NCBI GenBank assembly: GCA_035440445.1
Contig: DAORMJ010000002.1
Location: 151,411 to 215,410, forward strand
Length of the DNA: 64,000 bases
Direction: 5' to 3'
Source: Ga0077548 sp035440445
Lineage (GTDB): Bacteria > Pseudomonadota > Alphaproteobacteria > Rhizobiales > Xanthobacteraceae
The position numbers and the translations under genes are program-made. The notes beneath the pieces were generated by a model. That model was not told the DNA's origin, made no database searches, and saw only the letters and a list, made by a program, of their open reading frames with translations. Positions 1-9,900 of this stretch are shown here, piece by piece. The first letter of the stretch is position 1, and each line of letters starts with the position of its first letter.

Positions 1-375
1 GTCCGCGATCTCGATGCTCCGCACCACGTCGCAGGCAAAGCGGGCGATGGCGTGCGGCAGCACCGGAAAGCCGTCCATCTCGATGAGCTCGGCGGCGTTG
101 GGCTGCGGCTTGCCCGCGAAATGCACGCAGCTAGACAAGTCTTCCGCGTGCATGACGTTCACGCTGTAATGCCCGCTATCCATGATCGCCTGCCAGGTTC
201 GCCCGCGCATGAGCGAGACCAGCACCGTCGGCGGCCTGGTCGAAACGGTTGTGAAGCTGTTCGCGGTCATGCCGACGCGCGCGCCGTCGCGGGCTATGCT
301 CGCGACGACCGTCACGCCGGTCAGAAACCGCGACGCCGCCGAGCGGAAGCCCGACGGATCGGCTTGCATGTTCAT
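1..375 (-). CDS. Flavin reductase of a two-component monooxygenase, StyB-like (partial, C-terminus beyond window)
   Basis: Reading the minus strand from ATG 375 gives 125 open codons running off the window edge, so only the N-terminal part is seen. Residues 35-41 (GMTANSF) and 48-55 (PPTVLVSL), followed by YSVNVM near residue 70, are the FMN/FAD-binding split-barrel pattern of the flavin reductase family (StyB, HpaC). Such enzymes use NAD(P)H to make reduced FAD, which diffuses to a partner oxygenase. The ATG overlaps the TGA of the upstream EthD-like gene (ATGA), suggesting translational coupling; a second in-frame ATG lies at 369. The StyA-like gene two positions upstream is the obvious partner. 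The exact subfamily cannot be settled from the fragment. Confidence 0.82.
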   Translation of the reverse strand, partial: MNMQADPSGFRSAASRFLTGVTVVASIARDGARVGMTANSFTTVSTRPPTVLVSLMRGRTWQAIMDSGHYSVNVMHAEDLSSCVHFAGKPQPNAAELIEMDGFPVLPHAIARFACDVVRSIEIAD

Positions 376-674
376 CCGCCGTCCACTGTGAAGTGGCAGA
401 GCGAAGCGCCCTTCGGCGAGTAGTTGGGAACGTCGGCCGCGACCTTCTGGCCTTGTTCCGACATCAGCGCTGCTTCCATCGCTTTCGGATCGGAGAAGTA
501 AGCCTGGAAGATGCAGAAGGGGGCTTCGCCGGGGCCAAGCTGCTTCGGGAAGGCGTAGTGGCTGCGCACCATGCCGGGCAGCTTCGCCGCGAGCGGCAGA
601 TGCTTCTCGACATAATACTTCTTGAAGGCGTCCGCGTCGTCAGGCGCGGGATAGAGTACGGTCAGGCAATACAT
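372..674 (-). CDS. EthD-like dimeric alpha/beta-barrel protein
   Basis: A 100-residue protein with the EthD signature: a beta strand (CLTVLYP), then the Y-Y-x-E-K-H-L-P-L segment near residues 20-28 and a central G-P-G-E-A-P-F-x-I-F-Q-A-Y stretch. EthD family proteins are small ferredoxin-like dimers; the founding member is needed for ethyl tert-butyl ether degradation, but its chemistry is unknown. It sits between the StyA-like oxygenase (36 nt upstream) and the StyB-like reductase (4-nt overlap), so it is co-transcribed with both. I infer a role in handling the oxygenation product or substrate. There is no signal peptide or cysteine-based site, so it is probably cytoplasmic. Family assignment is fairly safe; function is not known. 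Confidence 0.8.
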   Translation of the reverse strand: MYCLTVLYPAPDDADAFKKYYVEKHLPLAAKLPGMVRSHYAFPKQLGPGEAPFCIFQAYFSDPKAMEAALMSEQGQKVAADVPNYSPKGASLCHFTVDGG

Positions 675-710
675 GATGCGTTCTCTTCTTCTTGAGCGAA
701 CGGGGAGAGC

Positions 711-1961
711 TCAGGCAGCCATCTTCTGGTGGCTGTCGATCCACGCATGAATGCGCCGCTCGCTCGCGAGCCGGTCCCATTGTCGTTCCGGATAATTGAA
801 GTTCTCGGTGAACTCGTCGCACAGCGCGCGGTCCTGCGACATGGTGAAGATCAGGCGGCCCAACGCTTCGGACGGCGGCTTCAGCATCATGTTGGTCCAG
901 GCGGCGGCAGCGAGCACGCGGTTCTCGCGGCGGCGATCCACGTCTTCGACGAAGCGGGCATCGAACACGACCGCATCCACGATCGCCTTGCCGAGTTCGA
1001 ACGCGGCATAGGAAGCGATGTTCGCGCCCTGTCCCATGACCGGATCGACCACCGAATGCACGTCGCCGAGTGCCACCGCATATTTGTCGCCGTCAAACGA
1101 AACGGACGTGTGGCGCACGGTGGGCACGATCGCGCCCTGCAACACGTCGAGCGGCTGCGCGAGCCCGAAGCGGTGCGTGTCGATCTTGTTATAGGTGTGC
1201 GGGTGATGCTTTTCTAACTTGTCGAGAATGGTCTGGCGGAACGCGGCCGGGTTCGCGTCGTAGTTCAGCGAGACAAGATCGGCCATGTCGCCACCGGGAA
1301 TATTCTCCATGAGGAGCGCGGTCTTCATGCCGCCGAAAGAGAGCGTGGGGATCACGATCATCTCGCCGTGTCCCGGCGAGACCGAGAGCGTGACGCCGCG
1401 CGGATCCTTGCCGTCCGGGCTGCCGTGATCGACGCCGTCATAGAGGCCGACGCAGAGCAGGCGTTGGGGCTGCGAGTAGGGCGAGTGTTCGGGACGATGC
1501 GCGAACATGCGTCCGAGCGCGCCCTTGCCGGTCGAGACCACGAGCAGGTCGAAGCGCGACACGAGACCGGGAATGTCGTCGTCCTGAATGTTGGCGAGTT
1601 CGATCTTGCCACCGCGATCGGCGAAGTCCTTCATCAGCGCGGGCAGATAAATGCGGTAATCGACCGCGCGGCTCGGATTGCGGAACGCGCCGCGAAACAG
1701 GATCGGCTGGTCGGGGAAATTGAAGAAGTGATCGTGGTGGTGATAGACGAACTCGCCGCCGCCCCAGTGGTTGACGCCAAGCTCGTCCTCGCGCGCGATG
1801 GTCACGCTGTGATGCGCGACCGTGTTCATCAGCCGCGTCGAGGGATATTGCTCCGGGGCGCGGTCGGTGAGCACCGTCGCGTCGATCCCGTGTTTCTGCA
1901 GATAAAGCGCCAGATGCAGGCCGCCGATACCGGCGCCTACGATGCCGATGGATTTTTTCAT
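711..1961 (-). CDS. Styrene/indole monooxygenase-type FAD-dependent oxygenase (StyA-like)
   Basis: 416 residues from ATG 1961, which has a good Shine-Dalgarno (GGAGGAG) 6 nt upstream; longer frames starting near 2252 would run through the regulator and are rejected. The N-terminal Rossmann motif GAGIGG (residues 9-14) binds FAD. The segment VDPVMGQGANIASYAA and the C-terminal NFNYPERQWDR closely resemble those of StyA from styrene-degrading pseudomonads, and the length matches (about 415). StyA enzymes epoxidise styrene or indole using reduced FAD supplied by a StyB reductase, whose gene lies two genes downstream. No styC (isomerase) or styD (aldehyde dehydrogenase) is adjacent, so the natural substrate is open; indole-type activity is as likely as styrene. 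Probably controlled by the divergent LysR regulator. Confidence 0.87.
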   Translation of the reverse strand: MKKSIGIVGAGIGGLHLALYLQKHGIDATVLTDRAPEQYPSTRLMNTVAHHSVTIAREDELGVNHWGGGEFVYHHHDHFFNFPDQPILFRGAFRNPSRAVDYRIYLPALMKDFADRGGKIELANIQDDDIPGLVSRFDLLVVSTGKGALGRMFAHRPEHSPYSQPQRLLCVGLYDGVDHGSPDGKDPRGVTLSVSPGHGEMIVIPTLSFGGMKTALLMENIPGGDMADLVSLNYDANPAAFRQTILDKLEKHHPHTYNKIDTHRFGLAQPLDVLQGAIVPTVRHTSVSFDGDKYAVALGDVHSVVDPVMGQGANIASYAAFELGKAIVDAVVFDARFVEDVDRRRENRVLAAAAWTNMMLKPPSEALGRLIFTMSQDRALCDEFTENFNYPERQWDRLASERRIHAWIDSHQKMAA

Positions 1962-2036
1962 TTTTGTCTCCTCCCGATGACGGAAGGCTAGACCGCAGGC
2001 CGCTTTTCCATATAGAGGAATAATCAGAATATTACT

Positions 2037-2053
2037 CATTCCCAATAGGAATG
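2037..2053. promoter_or_regulatory. Candidate LysR-type operator between the monooxygenase operon and its regulator
   Basis: CATTCC and GGAATG form a perfect 6-bp inverted repeat with a 5-nt spacer (CAATA), and it contains the T-N11-A pattern of LysR-family boxes (T2039, A2051). It covers the AGGA Shine-Dalgarno region of the LysR gene (ATG 2055), as expected for negative autoregulation. A second weaker symmetry, AATA-N7-TATT at 2019-2033, lies toward the divergent oxygenase promoter. The whole intergenic region is only 93 bp and is clearly AT-richer than its surroundings. Confidence 0.5.
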
Positions 2054-2054
2054 C

Positions 2055-2951
2055 ATGGATCGGATCGACGCCCTCCGGACCTTCATCCGTGTCATCGAGT
2101 CCGGCAGCTTCTCGCAGGCTGCGAACGATCTGCGCATCGGCCAGCCCGCGATCAGCAAGCGGATCGCGCTGCTCGAAAGCGAGTTCGGCTGCCGTCTCTT
2201 TGTCCGCACCACGCGCCGCGTGCGGCCGACGCCGGAAGGCGACCGCGTGCACAAGCTCGCGAAAGAAGTGGTGGCGCTCTACGAAAGCGCCGGTTCATCG
2301 ACGCGCAACACCTTGCCCGCACCTTCCGGCACGCTCCGGCTCACGGTTCCGACTTCCTTCGGACGCTATTTCTTCGAGAAGATCTTCGTCGAATACGCGC
2401 GGCGCTATCCCGATGTGCGGCTCGACGTGCGCTTCACCGAACAGTTCGTCGATCTGGTGGAGACGGGGACCGAGATTGCGATCCGCATCGGTATGCTGAA
2501 TTCAAGCTCGCTGGTCGCGCGCCGCGTGGGCACCGTGAAGCGGACGCTGGTGGCGTCGCCCGGTTTGCTCGCGCGCCATCCTGCACCGCGCTTTCCCGAT
2601 CATCTGCGCGCGATACCTTGCGTCACCTATTCGCGGCTGTCGCCGCAGAACCAGTGGACCTTCGAATCCGAAACCGGGCGCTATGTCGTGGACATTGCGC
2701 CCGCCATGGCTTGCGACGACGCGGATGTCATGACGGAAGCGACACTCGAAGGGCTCGGCGTCGGCGTGTTGCCGAGTTGGTGCGCGGTCGAGCATCTCGC
2801 GAGCGGCAGGCTCGTGCATCTCCTGCCGGAATACGCCGTGCCCTCGCTGCCGATGCATCTCGTGTATCCCGACCCGCAATGGATGTCGCATCGCGCGCGG
2901 CTGTTTCGCGATCTCGTCATCGAGCGCGCGGACGAATTTGCGATCGGCTAA
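2055..2951 (+). CDS. LysR-family transcriptional regulator of the divergent monooxygenase operon
   Basis: 298 residues. The N-terminal winged helix-turn-helix is clear (residues 17-42, including GSFSQAANDLRIGQPAISKR), followed by the linker helix and a periplasmic-binding-like effector domain (about residues 90-295, starting GTLRLTVPTSFGR). It belongs to the CrgA/DgdR-like branch by general appearance. Start ATG 2055 has AGGA about 5 nt upstream; an ATG at 2051 is out of frame. Divergent placement next to the StyA-like operon is the classic LysR arrangement, so it probably activates that operon in response to an aromatic substrate or product. That link is inferred from position only. Confidence 0.9.
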   Translation: MDRIDALRTFIRVIESGSFSQAANDLRIGQPAISKRIALLESEFGCRLFVRTTRRVRPTPEGDRVHKLAKEVVALYESAGSSTRNTLPAPSGTLRLTVPTSFGRYFFEKIFVEYARRYPDVRLDVRFTEQFVDLVETGTEIAIRIGMLNSSSLVARRVGTVKRTLVASPGLLARHPAPRFPDHLRAIPCVTYSRLSPQNQWTFESETGRYVVDIAPAMACDDADVMTEATLEGLGVGVLPSWCAVEHLASGRLVHLLPEYAVPSLPMHLVYPDPQWMSHRARLFRDLVIERADEFAIG

Positions 2952-2978
2952 ACTTCCGGGGAAAGAATCGGAGCGGCT

Positions 2979-3326
2979 ATGGCGATAACGATCTACGGCA
3001 TCAAGAACTGCGACACGATGAAGAAGGCGCGCGCCTGGCTCGACAAGAAAGGCGTCGAATATGTCTTCCACGATTACAAAGTCAGCGGCATCGAGAAGAA
3101 GAAGCTCGAAGCCTGGGCGAAGAAGGCAGGGTGGGAGACGCTCCTGAACCGCGCGGGCACCACGTTTCGCAAGCTCTCCGACAAGGAGAAGGAAGGCATC
3201 ACCGAGAAGAAGGCGATTGCGCTGATGATCGAGCAGCCCTCGATGATCAAGCGCCCCGTGCTGGAATTGCCCGGCGGCAAGTTGCTCGTCGGCTTCAAGG
3301 CCGAGGAATATCAGCAGGCGATTTGA
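2979..3326 (+). CDS. ArsC/Spx-superfamily thioredoxin-fold protein, YffB-like
   Basis: 115 residues with the N-terminal YGIKNCDTMKKA motif (Cys11) and the late S-M-I-K-R-P-V-L-E segment containing the cis-proline region, both typical of the ArsC/YffB branch of the thioredoxin fold. The usual C-x2-C of true thioredoxins is absent. YffB-like proteins are thought to be glutathione-dependent thiol reductases; they are often annotated as arsenate reductase, but there are no other ars genes here, so I would not claim arsenate as substrate. It lies 27 nt after the LysR gene on the same strand and converges on the OmpA-domain gene. Confidence 0.85.
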   Translation: MAITIYGIKNCDTMKKARAWLDKKGVEYVFHDYKVSGIEKKKLEAWAKKAGWETLLNRAGTTFRKLSDKEKEGITEKKAIALMIEQPSMIKRPVLELPGGKLLVGFKAEEYQQAI

Positions 3327-3334
3327 CGTTCTGC

Positions 3335-3365
3335 GATGGCCGGGCTCGCTTGCGTCCCGGCCATC
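3335..3365. terminator. Hairpin between convergent genes
   Basis: GATGGCCGGG (3335-3344) pairs perfectly with CCCGGCCATC (3356-3365) across an 11-nt loop, between the convergent YffB-like and OmpA-domain genes. There is no strong T-tract on either side, so it may act as a weak bidirectional terminator. It resembles half of the palindromic repeat at 24852-24948. Confidence 0.4.
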
Positions 3366-3376
3366 TGCGCATTCGA

Positions 3377-4351
3377 TCAATCGCCGCTATAGCGCTCGAC
3401 GATTTCGACGCGGCGGTTTTTCGTGCGTCCCGCTTCCGAGCGATTGCTAGCAACCGGCGCCACCATCCCCGCGCCCGCAGGGATCAGGCGAGACGCCTGA
3501 ATGCCATAGCGCGAGACCAGTGCCGCGACGACCGCCTGCGCGCGCCGCTGCGATAGCGAGAGATTATAGTCGAAGCTGCCTTTGCCGTCGGTGTGGCCCA
3601 CGATCAGCACGCCGAGTTTCAAGTTTTTCTTCAGCACCGCTGCAAGCTGCTCGAGCTGCGGAGTAGACTCCGGCTTGATCTCGGCCTTGTCGAAGTCGAA
3701 CAGGATGCCATAGATCGCGATCTTGCCGTCGCGCGTCAGCGCCTGCTCGATTTCGCTTTCGCCGAGCACGATCAGCCGTTCTTCCAGTCCCTTGACCTCG
3801 ATGACTTCGAGCTGCGCGAAGGCGCGCTTCTCCGGTTCGAAGCTCGTCACGTAAAGCGCGACATAGATATCGCCCTCGGGGCGCGAGAGCTTGGCTGAAA
3901 TGAAGCGCTGCTGGTCGCCATAGATCAGGCCGTTATAGCGCGCACCCGGATTCATATAGCTGTTGAAGCGCGTGCCGCAGTTGTCGCGGTCGCAGGAAAA
4001 CAGCGTCTCGAAGCCCGCGGACTTCAACGCCTTTTCATAGTTGCGGAAAACTTCGAGCGGCGAACGGCCGAGCGGCGCGCGATAAAGAATATGGGTGAGC
4101 TTGCCTTCGAGCCGGACCGGCTTTTCCGAAACCACGCGCGCCGGCGAAGTGTTCGGCTGCTGCACGGTCTTGCCGGTGACGAGATCGTATTCGACGAAGG
4201 CTTCAGTCTTGTAGGCGCGTATCGAGGAATCCTCATAGCGGGGGAGGATCGGGTGATCCTTCGAGCCGGGAATATCCTGGGCGAGAACTACGCTGGTGCA
4301 GGATACGAAGACGCCGATCAAGGCGAGAAATTTCCCGGCAAGTTTCATCAA
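3377..4351 (-). CDS. OmpA-family outer membrane protein with N-terminal DUF4892-like domain
   Basis: 324 residues. A Sec signal peptide (residues 1-24, cleavage after SVVLA) is followed by a region that reads as DUF4892 (starting GSKDHPILPRYEDS) and a C-terminal OmpA domain (about residues 205-322). The OmpA part has the start LFDFDKAEIKPES, the peptidoglycan-contacting VGHTDGKG...NLSLSQRRA stretch, and the closing NRRVEIV. The protein is expected to sit in the periplasm or outer membrane and bind peptidoglycan non-covalently. The DUF4892 part has no known activity. Cys18 lies in the signal core, but the context (VFVSC) is a poor lipobox, so I favour a soluble or outer-membrane form over a lipoprotein. 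The paired cysteines in FSCDRDNCGTR may form a disulfide. Confidence 0.85.
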   Translation of the reverse strand: MMKLAGKFLALIGVFVSCTSVVLAQDIPGSKDHPILPRYEDSSIRAYKTEAFVEYDLVTGKTVQQPNTSPARVVSEKPVRLEGKLTHILYRAPLGRSPLEVFRNYEKALKSAGFETLFSCDRDNCGTRFNSYMNPGARYNGLIYGDQQRFISAKLSRPEGDIYVALYVTSFEPEKRAFAQLEVIEVKGLEERLIVLGESEIEQALTRDGKIAIYGILFDFDKAEIKPESTPQLEQLAAVLKKNLKLGVLIVGHTDGKGSFDYNLSLSQRRAQAVVAALVSRYGIQASRLIPAGAGMVAPVASNRSEAGRTKNRRVEIVERYSGD

Positions 4352-4437
4352 AAGTTCTCCTCATGCGTTTGCGTGCTGCAGTTTTATATTTTGTTGCGGA
4401 TAGGCTGCTGCATCACAATCATGCGAGCGGAAGTATT

Positions 4438-5379
4438 TTACGCTGGTAACGGCCAGAGCCGCGCGGCGCCACGCACGCCGCTATCCGGTCCCCATTTGCT
4501 TTTGACGATGCTCGTCGTGCAGCGCGGCTTGGACGCGCTGCTGTGAAACATGTGCGCGGCGATGCGGTCCGGCAATTCGCGATAGATCGAAGCGATGCTC
4601 GAGACGCCGCCGCCGATCACGATCACGTCCGGATCGAGCACGCCGACCACGGTTGCGAGCGCATTGCCGAGGTGGTCGATATATTCGGACAGCACCGCGC
4701 GCGCGACCGGATCGCCGGCGGCAACGATGGCTTCGATTTCCGGAAGCTGTGCGTTCTCGCCAGCCGTCGCATCGCGATAGGCCGCGACCAGTGCGGGACC
4801 GCTCAACACGGTTTCGATGCAGTTGTTGCGGCCGCAGTAGCAGGGCGAGCCGATGATTTCTCCGTCGCGGCTCGGGAAGGGGTTGTGCCCCCATTCTCCC
4901 GCGAGCCGGTTTCCGCCGCGCCACGGCTGGCCGTTCACCGCGACGCCGCCGCCGACTCCGGTGCCGAGGATCACGCCGAAGGCGACCGTCGCGCCCTGGG
5001 CCGCGCCGTCATGCACTTCGGAAGCGATCAGGCATTGTGCATCGTTCGCAAGCCGCACCTTTTGTCCGAACACGCGCGCGAGATCGGCCTCGACATCGTT
5101 GCCGATGAGGCAGGTGCTGTTCGCGTTCTTGACCGTGTTGGAAGTGACGTCGACCTCGCCGGGAATGCCTGCGCCGATCGTGGCGTCGCGTGCTTCCGGG
5201 ACTGCCACGCGCGCCTGCGAAAGCAGCATCGAAGCGGTATCGAGAAATGCGGCATAGTCGTCCTTCGGCGTCGCGGCTTCGGTCTTGAAGACATAGTTGC
5301 CCGCTGCATCCAGCACGCAGATCGCGATCTTGGTGCCGCCGATGTCGAAGCCGATGCGTAGCCCCCGGAGTTCCGGCAT
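4438..5379 (-). CDS. ROK-family sugar kinase (fructokinase/N-acetylglucosamine kinase type)
   Basis: 313 residues from ATG 5379; the open frame extends further upstream, but only over prfC, and residues 8-14 (GFDIGGT) mark the true N-terminal phosphate-binding motif. The ROK signature region contains the zinc-binding C-Y-C-G-x3-C-I-E segment, and GVILGTGVGGG plus a C-terminal VIGGGVS ATP-site motif are present. ROK kinases phosphorylate hexoses or amino sugars using ATP; the exact sugar cannot be read from sequence. It is divergent from prfC with 88 nt between the two starts and stands alone rather than in a sugar operon. Confidence 0.87.
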   Translation of the reverse strand: MPELRGLRIGFDIGGTKIAICVLDAAGNYVFKTEAATPKDDYAAFLDTASMLLSQARVAVPEARDATIGAGIPGEVDVTSNTVKNANSTCLIGNDVEADLARVFGQKVRLANDAQCLIASEVHDGAAQGATVAFGVILGTGVGGGVAVNGQPWRGGNRLAGEWGHNPFPSRDGEIIGSPCYCGRNNCIETVLSGPALVAAYRDATAGENAQLPEIEAIVAAGDPVARAVLSEYIDHLGNALATVVGVLDPDVIVIGGGVSSIASIYRELPDRIAAHMFHSSASKPRCTTSIVKSKWGPDSGVRGAARLWPLPA

Positions 5380-5467
5380 TTCCGCGCTCTTCCTTCCCAG
5401 CCCGCCGATCATACCGCCGGAAGCGGCTTGACCCAACCGCGCAGATCGTGGATGCACAGCCCCGCCA

Positions 5468-7081
<1,614 letters not shown>

Positions 7082-7195
7082 CGTAGCGGCGGCATAGCCT
7101 GTGTCGCGCGTTAACTCTGCTCGTCGGAAATATCATTGCCGCCGCATTTGCCGTGCTAACGACGCTTACGGGCGAGGCACAGGCATTGGTAAACA

Positions 7196-8794
7196 ATGTG
7201 GCTCATTTTCATTGCGCCGCTGATCTTCAATCCAATTCTGATTACGGCGACTGTTCTTTTCTTTGGTATTCGTTTCATCAACAAGCGCCAGCTTTGGCAG
7301 AACCGTTGGTTTTTGGGCGCATGCGCCGTCGCGGCGGTTCTGGTTGCCGCCGATACATATTTTGCGCGTGAGCGTGTCGCTTATGTTGCCGCACTGCCTG
7401 AAGCGCCGGTGGTCGAGCAAACCATCCCGCTGCCCAGGCAGCTGATCTGGGCCGGTGGCAACTGCCGCGATCTATGCACGCAGCTTCTGCAGACACGCGC
7501 GGTCGAGGAGATCATCTACGTTGATCTGCCGGGCCGAGGTCCAAATGGCGAATACCGCGAACCGAGCGCGAAGCGTTTGCGCGCTGCCTGGGTGTTGCCG
7601 GGTACGTGCCCGAGCGCGCGTCTCAGCTATCCCGGCCCGGGCCCCTCGGAAGCCGTTATCGAGGAGGGCTTCTGCCCGCTGATCGAAGAGGTCGCGATTC
7701 CCACGGAGGGAATTTTCGTGGTGCAGGAGACGCACTTCGTCACGGCAAATTTCATGTCGAAAAGCGTGAAGCCATATTTACTGCAGAACGCCCCAAGCGG
7801 GCGTGTCATCCGATTCAGCGGCGTGGAAGTGCAGGAGCGCAAAAACGGAAAGGTCACGGTGCTCGCGCACTCCCGCTATGTCGAAGCGCCCACTTATCTC
7901 GGCCCGCTTCTCGGCTGCTGGGCGCGCCCGGACAACGTGATCTGGATTATGCCTCCGGGCGATACCGGCTGCGGTCTGTGGCGTATGATGATCGGCGGCG
8001 GCTCACGGCCAGACGACGCTTCCTGGATTTTGCAGAAGGTTTTCACGAAGCCGGAGAAGCGTTCGCCGCCGGAGCCTGTCCCGGTCTTTCCGCCGCCCAC
8101 CCCAAAAGAAGCGTTGGCGGCGCTCGATACCGACCTACGGCAAATCCCGCGCTACGACCTTGTGAAAGAAGCGCTGTTCTCCAGCGAGAATAGCGACAGC
8201 GAGATTGTGGACGCAATCGCTCTTCGTTCGCGGCGTAGAGGTCTGGAAGGCGACTTGCTCGTAACGCTCTATAAAGAGCGGCCGGTGGCGCTTAACGACC
8301 TCATCCGGAAAATTCAGTTTCGCTATTATCCCGGAAGCTCGATAACCGGTGCCGATCTGATCGTCGCGCAGATGCAGGCGGACCGCACCTTTGCCGATGC
8401 CATGGCCGACAAGATGTTCGAGGCGCTTCCGCTGTTCTGGTTAGTGAGTGAGCGCAAGAACGCGGGGAACATCACGATGGTGCGCTATATCGAATTGATG
8501 CAGAAGAACGATCCATCATTCTTCTGCGCGCGCATCAAGCGTGTGTTGGGCGAAGACGGTATTGTGGCGCTGGCGGAAAAGGTCCATCGCACGAAATACA
8601 TCGACTTCATTCCGTACCTGACGCACGATGCGCTCGATCATTGCGGGCAGGAAGGGAAGGCATTCTTTGAGGCAATGCACGCGCGTGCTGCGACGGACCC
8701 GCATTACCTGAAGAACTTCGAGCATCATTTTCGCAAGCGCCCCGAGATCAGCCAGCGCCTGCAGAAAATGAGGGAAATTCGGGAGCGGCGTTAG
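7196..8794 (+). CDS. Membrane-anchored protein of unknown function, 532 aa
   Basis: I do not recognise this protein. Two hydrophobic helices (about residues 2-26 and 38-54) are followed by a large soluble region that is probably periplasmic. Visible features are a C-R-D-L-C pair in the GGNCRDLC segment near residue 88, further cysteines in ARLSYP...GFCPL, CGLWRMM near residue 262, a proline-rich linker (PPEPVPVFPPPTP, about residues 291-304) and a C-terminal half predicted mostly helical. The linker suggests a two-domain protein. The gene is flanked by prfC (114 nt upstream) and a convergent thioredoxin-reductase-like gene; neither suggests a role. Base composition matches its neighbours only slightly less strongly in GC, so recent transfer is not evident. 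Confidence 0.75.
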   Translation: MWLIFIAPLIFNPILITATVLFFGIRFINKRQLWQNRWFLGACAVAAVLVAADTYFARERVAYVAALPEAPVVEQTIPLPRQLIWAGGNCRDLCTQLLQTRAVEEIIYVDLPGRGPNGEYREPSAKRLRAAWVLPGTCPSARLSYPGPGPSEAVIEEGFCPLIEEVAIPTEGIFVVQETHFVTANFMSKSVKPYLLQNAPSGRVIRFSGVEVQERKNGKVTVLAHSRYVEAPTYLGPLLGCWARPDNVIWIMPPGDTGCGLWRMMIGGGSRPDDASWILQKVFTKPEKRSPPEPVPVFPPPTPKEALAALDTDLRQIPRYDLVKEALFSSENSDSEIVDAIALRSRRRGLEGDLLVTLYKERPVALNDLIRKIQFRYYPGSSITGADLIVAQMQADRTFADAMADKMFEALPLFWLVSERKNAGNITMVRYIELMQKNDPSFFCARIKRVLGEDGIVALAEKVHRTKYIDFIPYLTHDALDHCGQEGKAFFEAMHARAATDPHYLKNFEHHFRKRPEISQRLQKMREIRERR

Positions 8795-8815
8795 TCGCGT
8801 TGCCAGTTCGTCTCG

Positions 8816-9718
8816 TTACGCCAGATTCCGCTCGAGCTCGTTGTGAATCTTGGTCGCTGCGATTGCCGCATGGCCGAGGCCGACGCTGATCTGGTGCAGG
8901 TCGGAAACCACGTCGCCCGCCGCATAAAGGCCTTCGACCGAAGTGCGCTGGCAGTCGTCGACGAGCAGGTTTCCGTTTTCGGTCGCACGCGCGCCGAGCG
9001 CGACGGCAAGTGTCGAACGCACCTCGCAACCGAGCGCGGGATAAAGCACGTCGAACGCGAGCTTCTTTTCCGATTCCAGAATTGCAACGATCTTCTCGCC
9101 GCTGCGGTCGATGTCCTTCGCGCATTCGTCCGCCAGCGTGACGCCGGCTTCTTTCAGTTCATTCTTGCATTCTTCCGAAGCGCTCGCGGGATCGTCCACG
9201 CAAACGAGCGTCACGTCCTTCGAGTAGGTGCGCAGAAACAGCGCCTTGCGCCAGCCGGTTTCCGTGTCGCCTAGCACGGCGATGCGTTGACCCTGCGCTT
9301 CATAGCCGTCGCAGATTGGGCAGAAGCGGAGCGTGCCTTCATACACCGCGTCCCGCAGGCCGGGGAGCGACGGTGTTTCATCGACGATGCCGGTCGCCAT
9401 CAAGACGCGCCGCGCCGCGATGGTCTTGCCGTCCGCCGTCGCGGTGAAGCCGTCGCTGGCTTTCTGAAGCGCGGTGACTTCGCCTTCGCGCAACTCCGCG
9501 CCGTATTCCAGCGCCTGCTCGCGCAGCTTGCGCAACAGCGCCTTTCCCGCGATTCCGTCTTCGAAGCCCGGATAATTGTGCAAGGTGGGGATCCACGCCG
9601 CGCGGCTCCGGCCGGCATCGATCACGAGCACCTTGCGCCGGTAGCGCGCGAGATAGATCGCGGCCGTGAGCCCGGCCGGTCCGCCGCCTACGATCAGGCA
9701 GTCGTAAGTCTGCGCCAT
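8816..9718 (-). CDS. Thioredoxin-reductase-like FAD/NAD(P)-dependent disulfide oxidoreductase
   Basis: 300 residues from ATG 9718, just upstream of the FAD-binding motif IVGGGPAGLTAA (about residues 8-19). The active-site pair is C-P-I-C-D-G-Y-E in place of the C-A-T-C-D of classical TrxB, and a second nucleotide fold follows (IAVLGDTETGW). The C-terminal GLYAAGDVVSDLHQISVGLGHAA is the standard FAD-contacting end. The length is slightly short of TrxB (about 320) and the CPIC variant is typical of stand-alone TrxR-like proteins, so it may reduce something other than thioredoxin. No thioredoxin gene is adjacent. The longer frame starting at 9877 has no support. Confidence 0.88.
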   Translation of the reverse strand: MAQTYDCLIVGGGPAGLTAAIYLARYRRKVLVIDAGRSRAAWIPTLHNYPGFEDGIAGKALLRKLREQALEYGAELREGEVTALQKASDGFTATADGKTIAARRVLMATGIVDETPSLPGLRDAVYEGTLRFCPICDGYEAQGQRIAVLGDTETGWRKALFLRTYSKDVTLVCVDDPASASEECKNELKEAGVTLADECAKDIDRSGEKIVAILESEKKLAFDVLYPALGCEVRSTLAVALGARATENGNLLVDDCQRTSVEGLYAAGDVVSDLHQISVGLGHAAIAATKIHNELERNLA

Positions 9719-9900
9719 GAAAGCAGCCTCGCTATCCGAAAGATCGTGAAGATGCCGCGATTTCTGCGCCGCAGCAAAAGACTCGCTCCCCGGGGTCTTC
9801 CATTGTAAAACGCCCCATCCTATCTGCCGACGCGCGCGGGCGCGACAGGACCCAATTCCCGCGAAGTTATTGGCCAACGGAACGACGAGGAGGGCCCACC

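Noticed and set aside
2979..3326. Arsenate reductase
   Set aside because: The protein is of the YffB branch and no other arsenic genes are nearby, so arsenate reduction is not supported.
2051..3556. A 501-codon plus-strand frame over the LysR and YffB-like genes
   Set aside because: Alternative frame of two well-supported genes; the product is low-complexity and Arg-rich.
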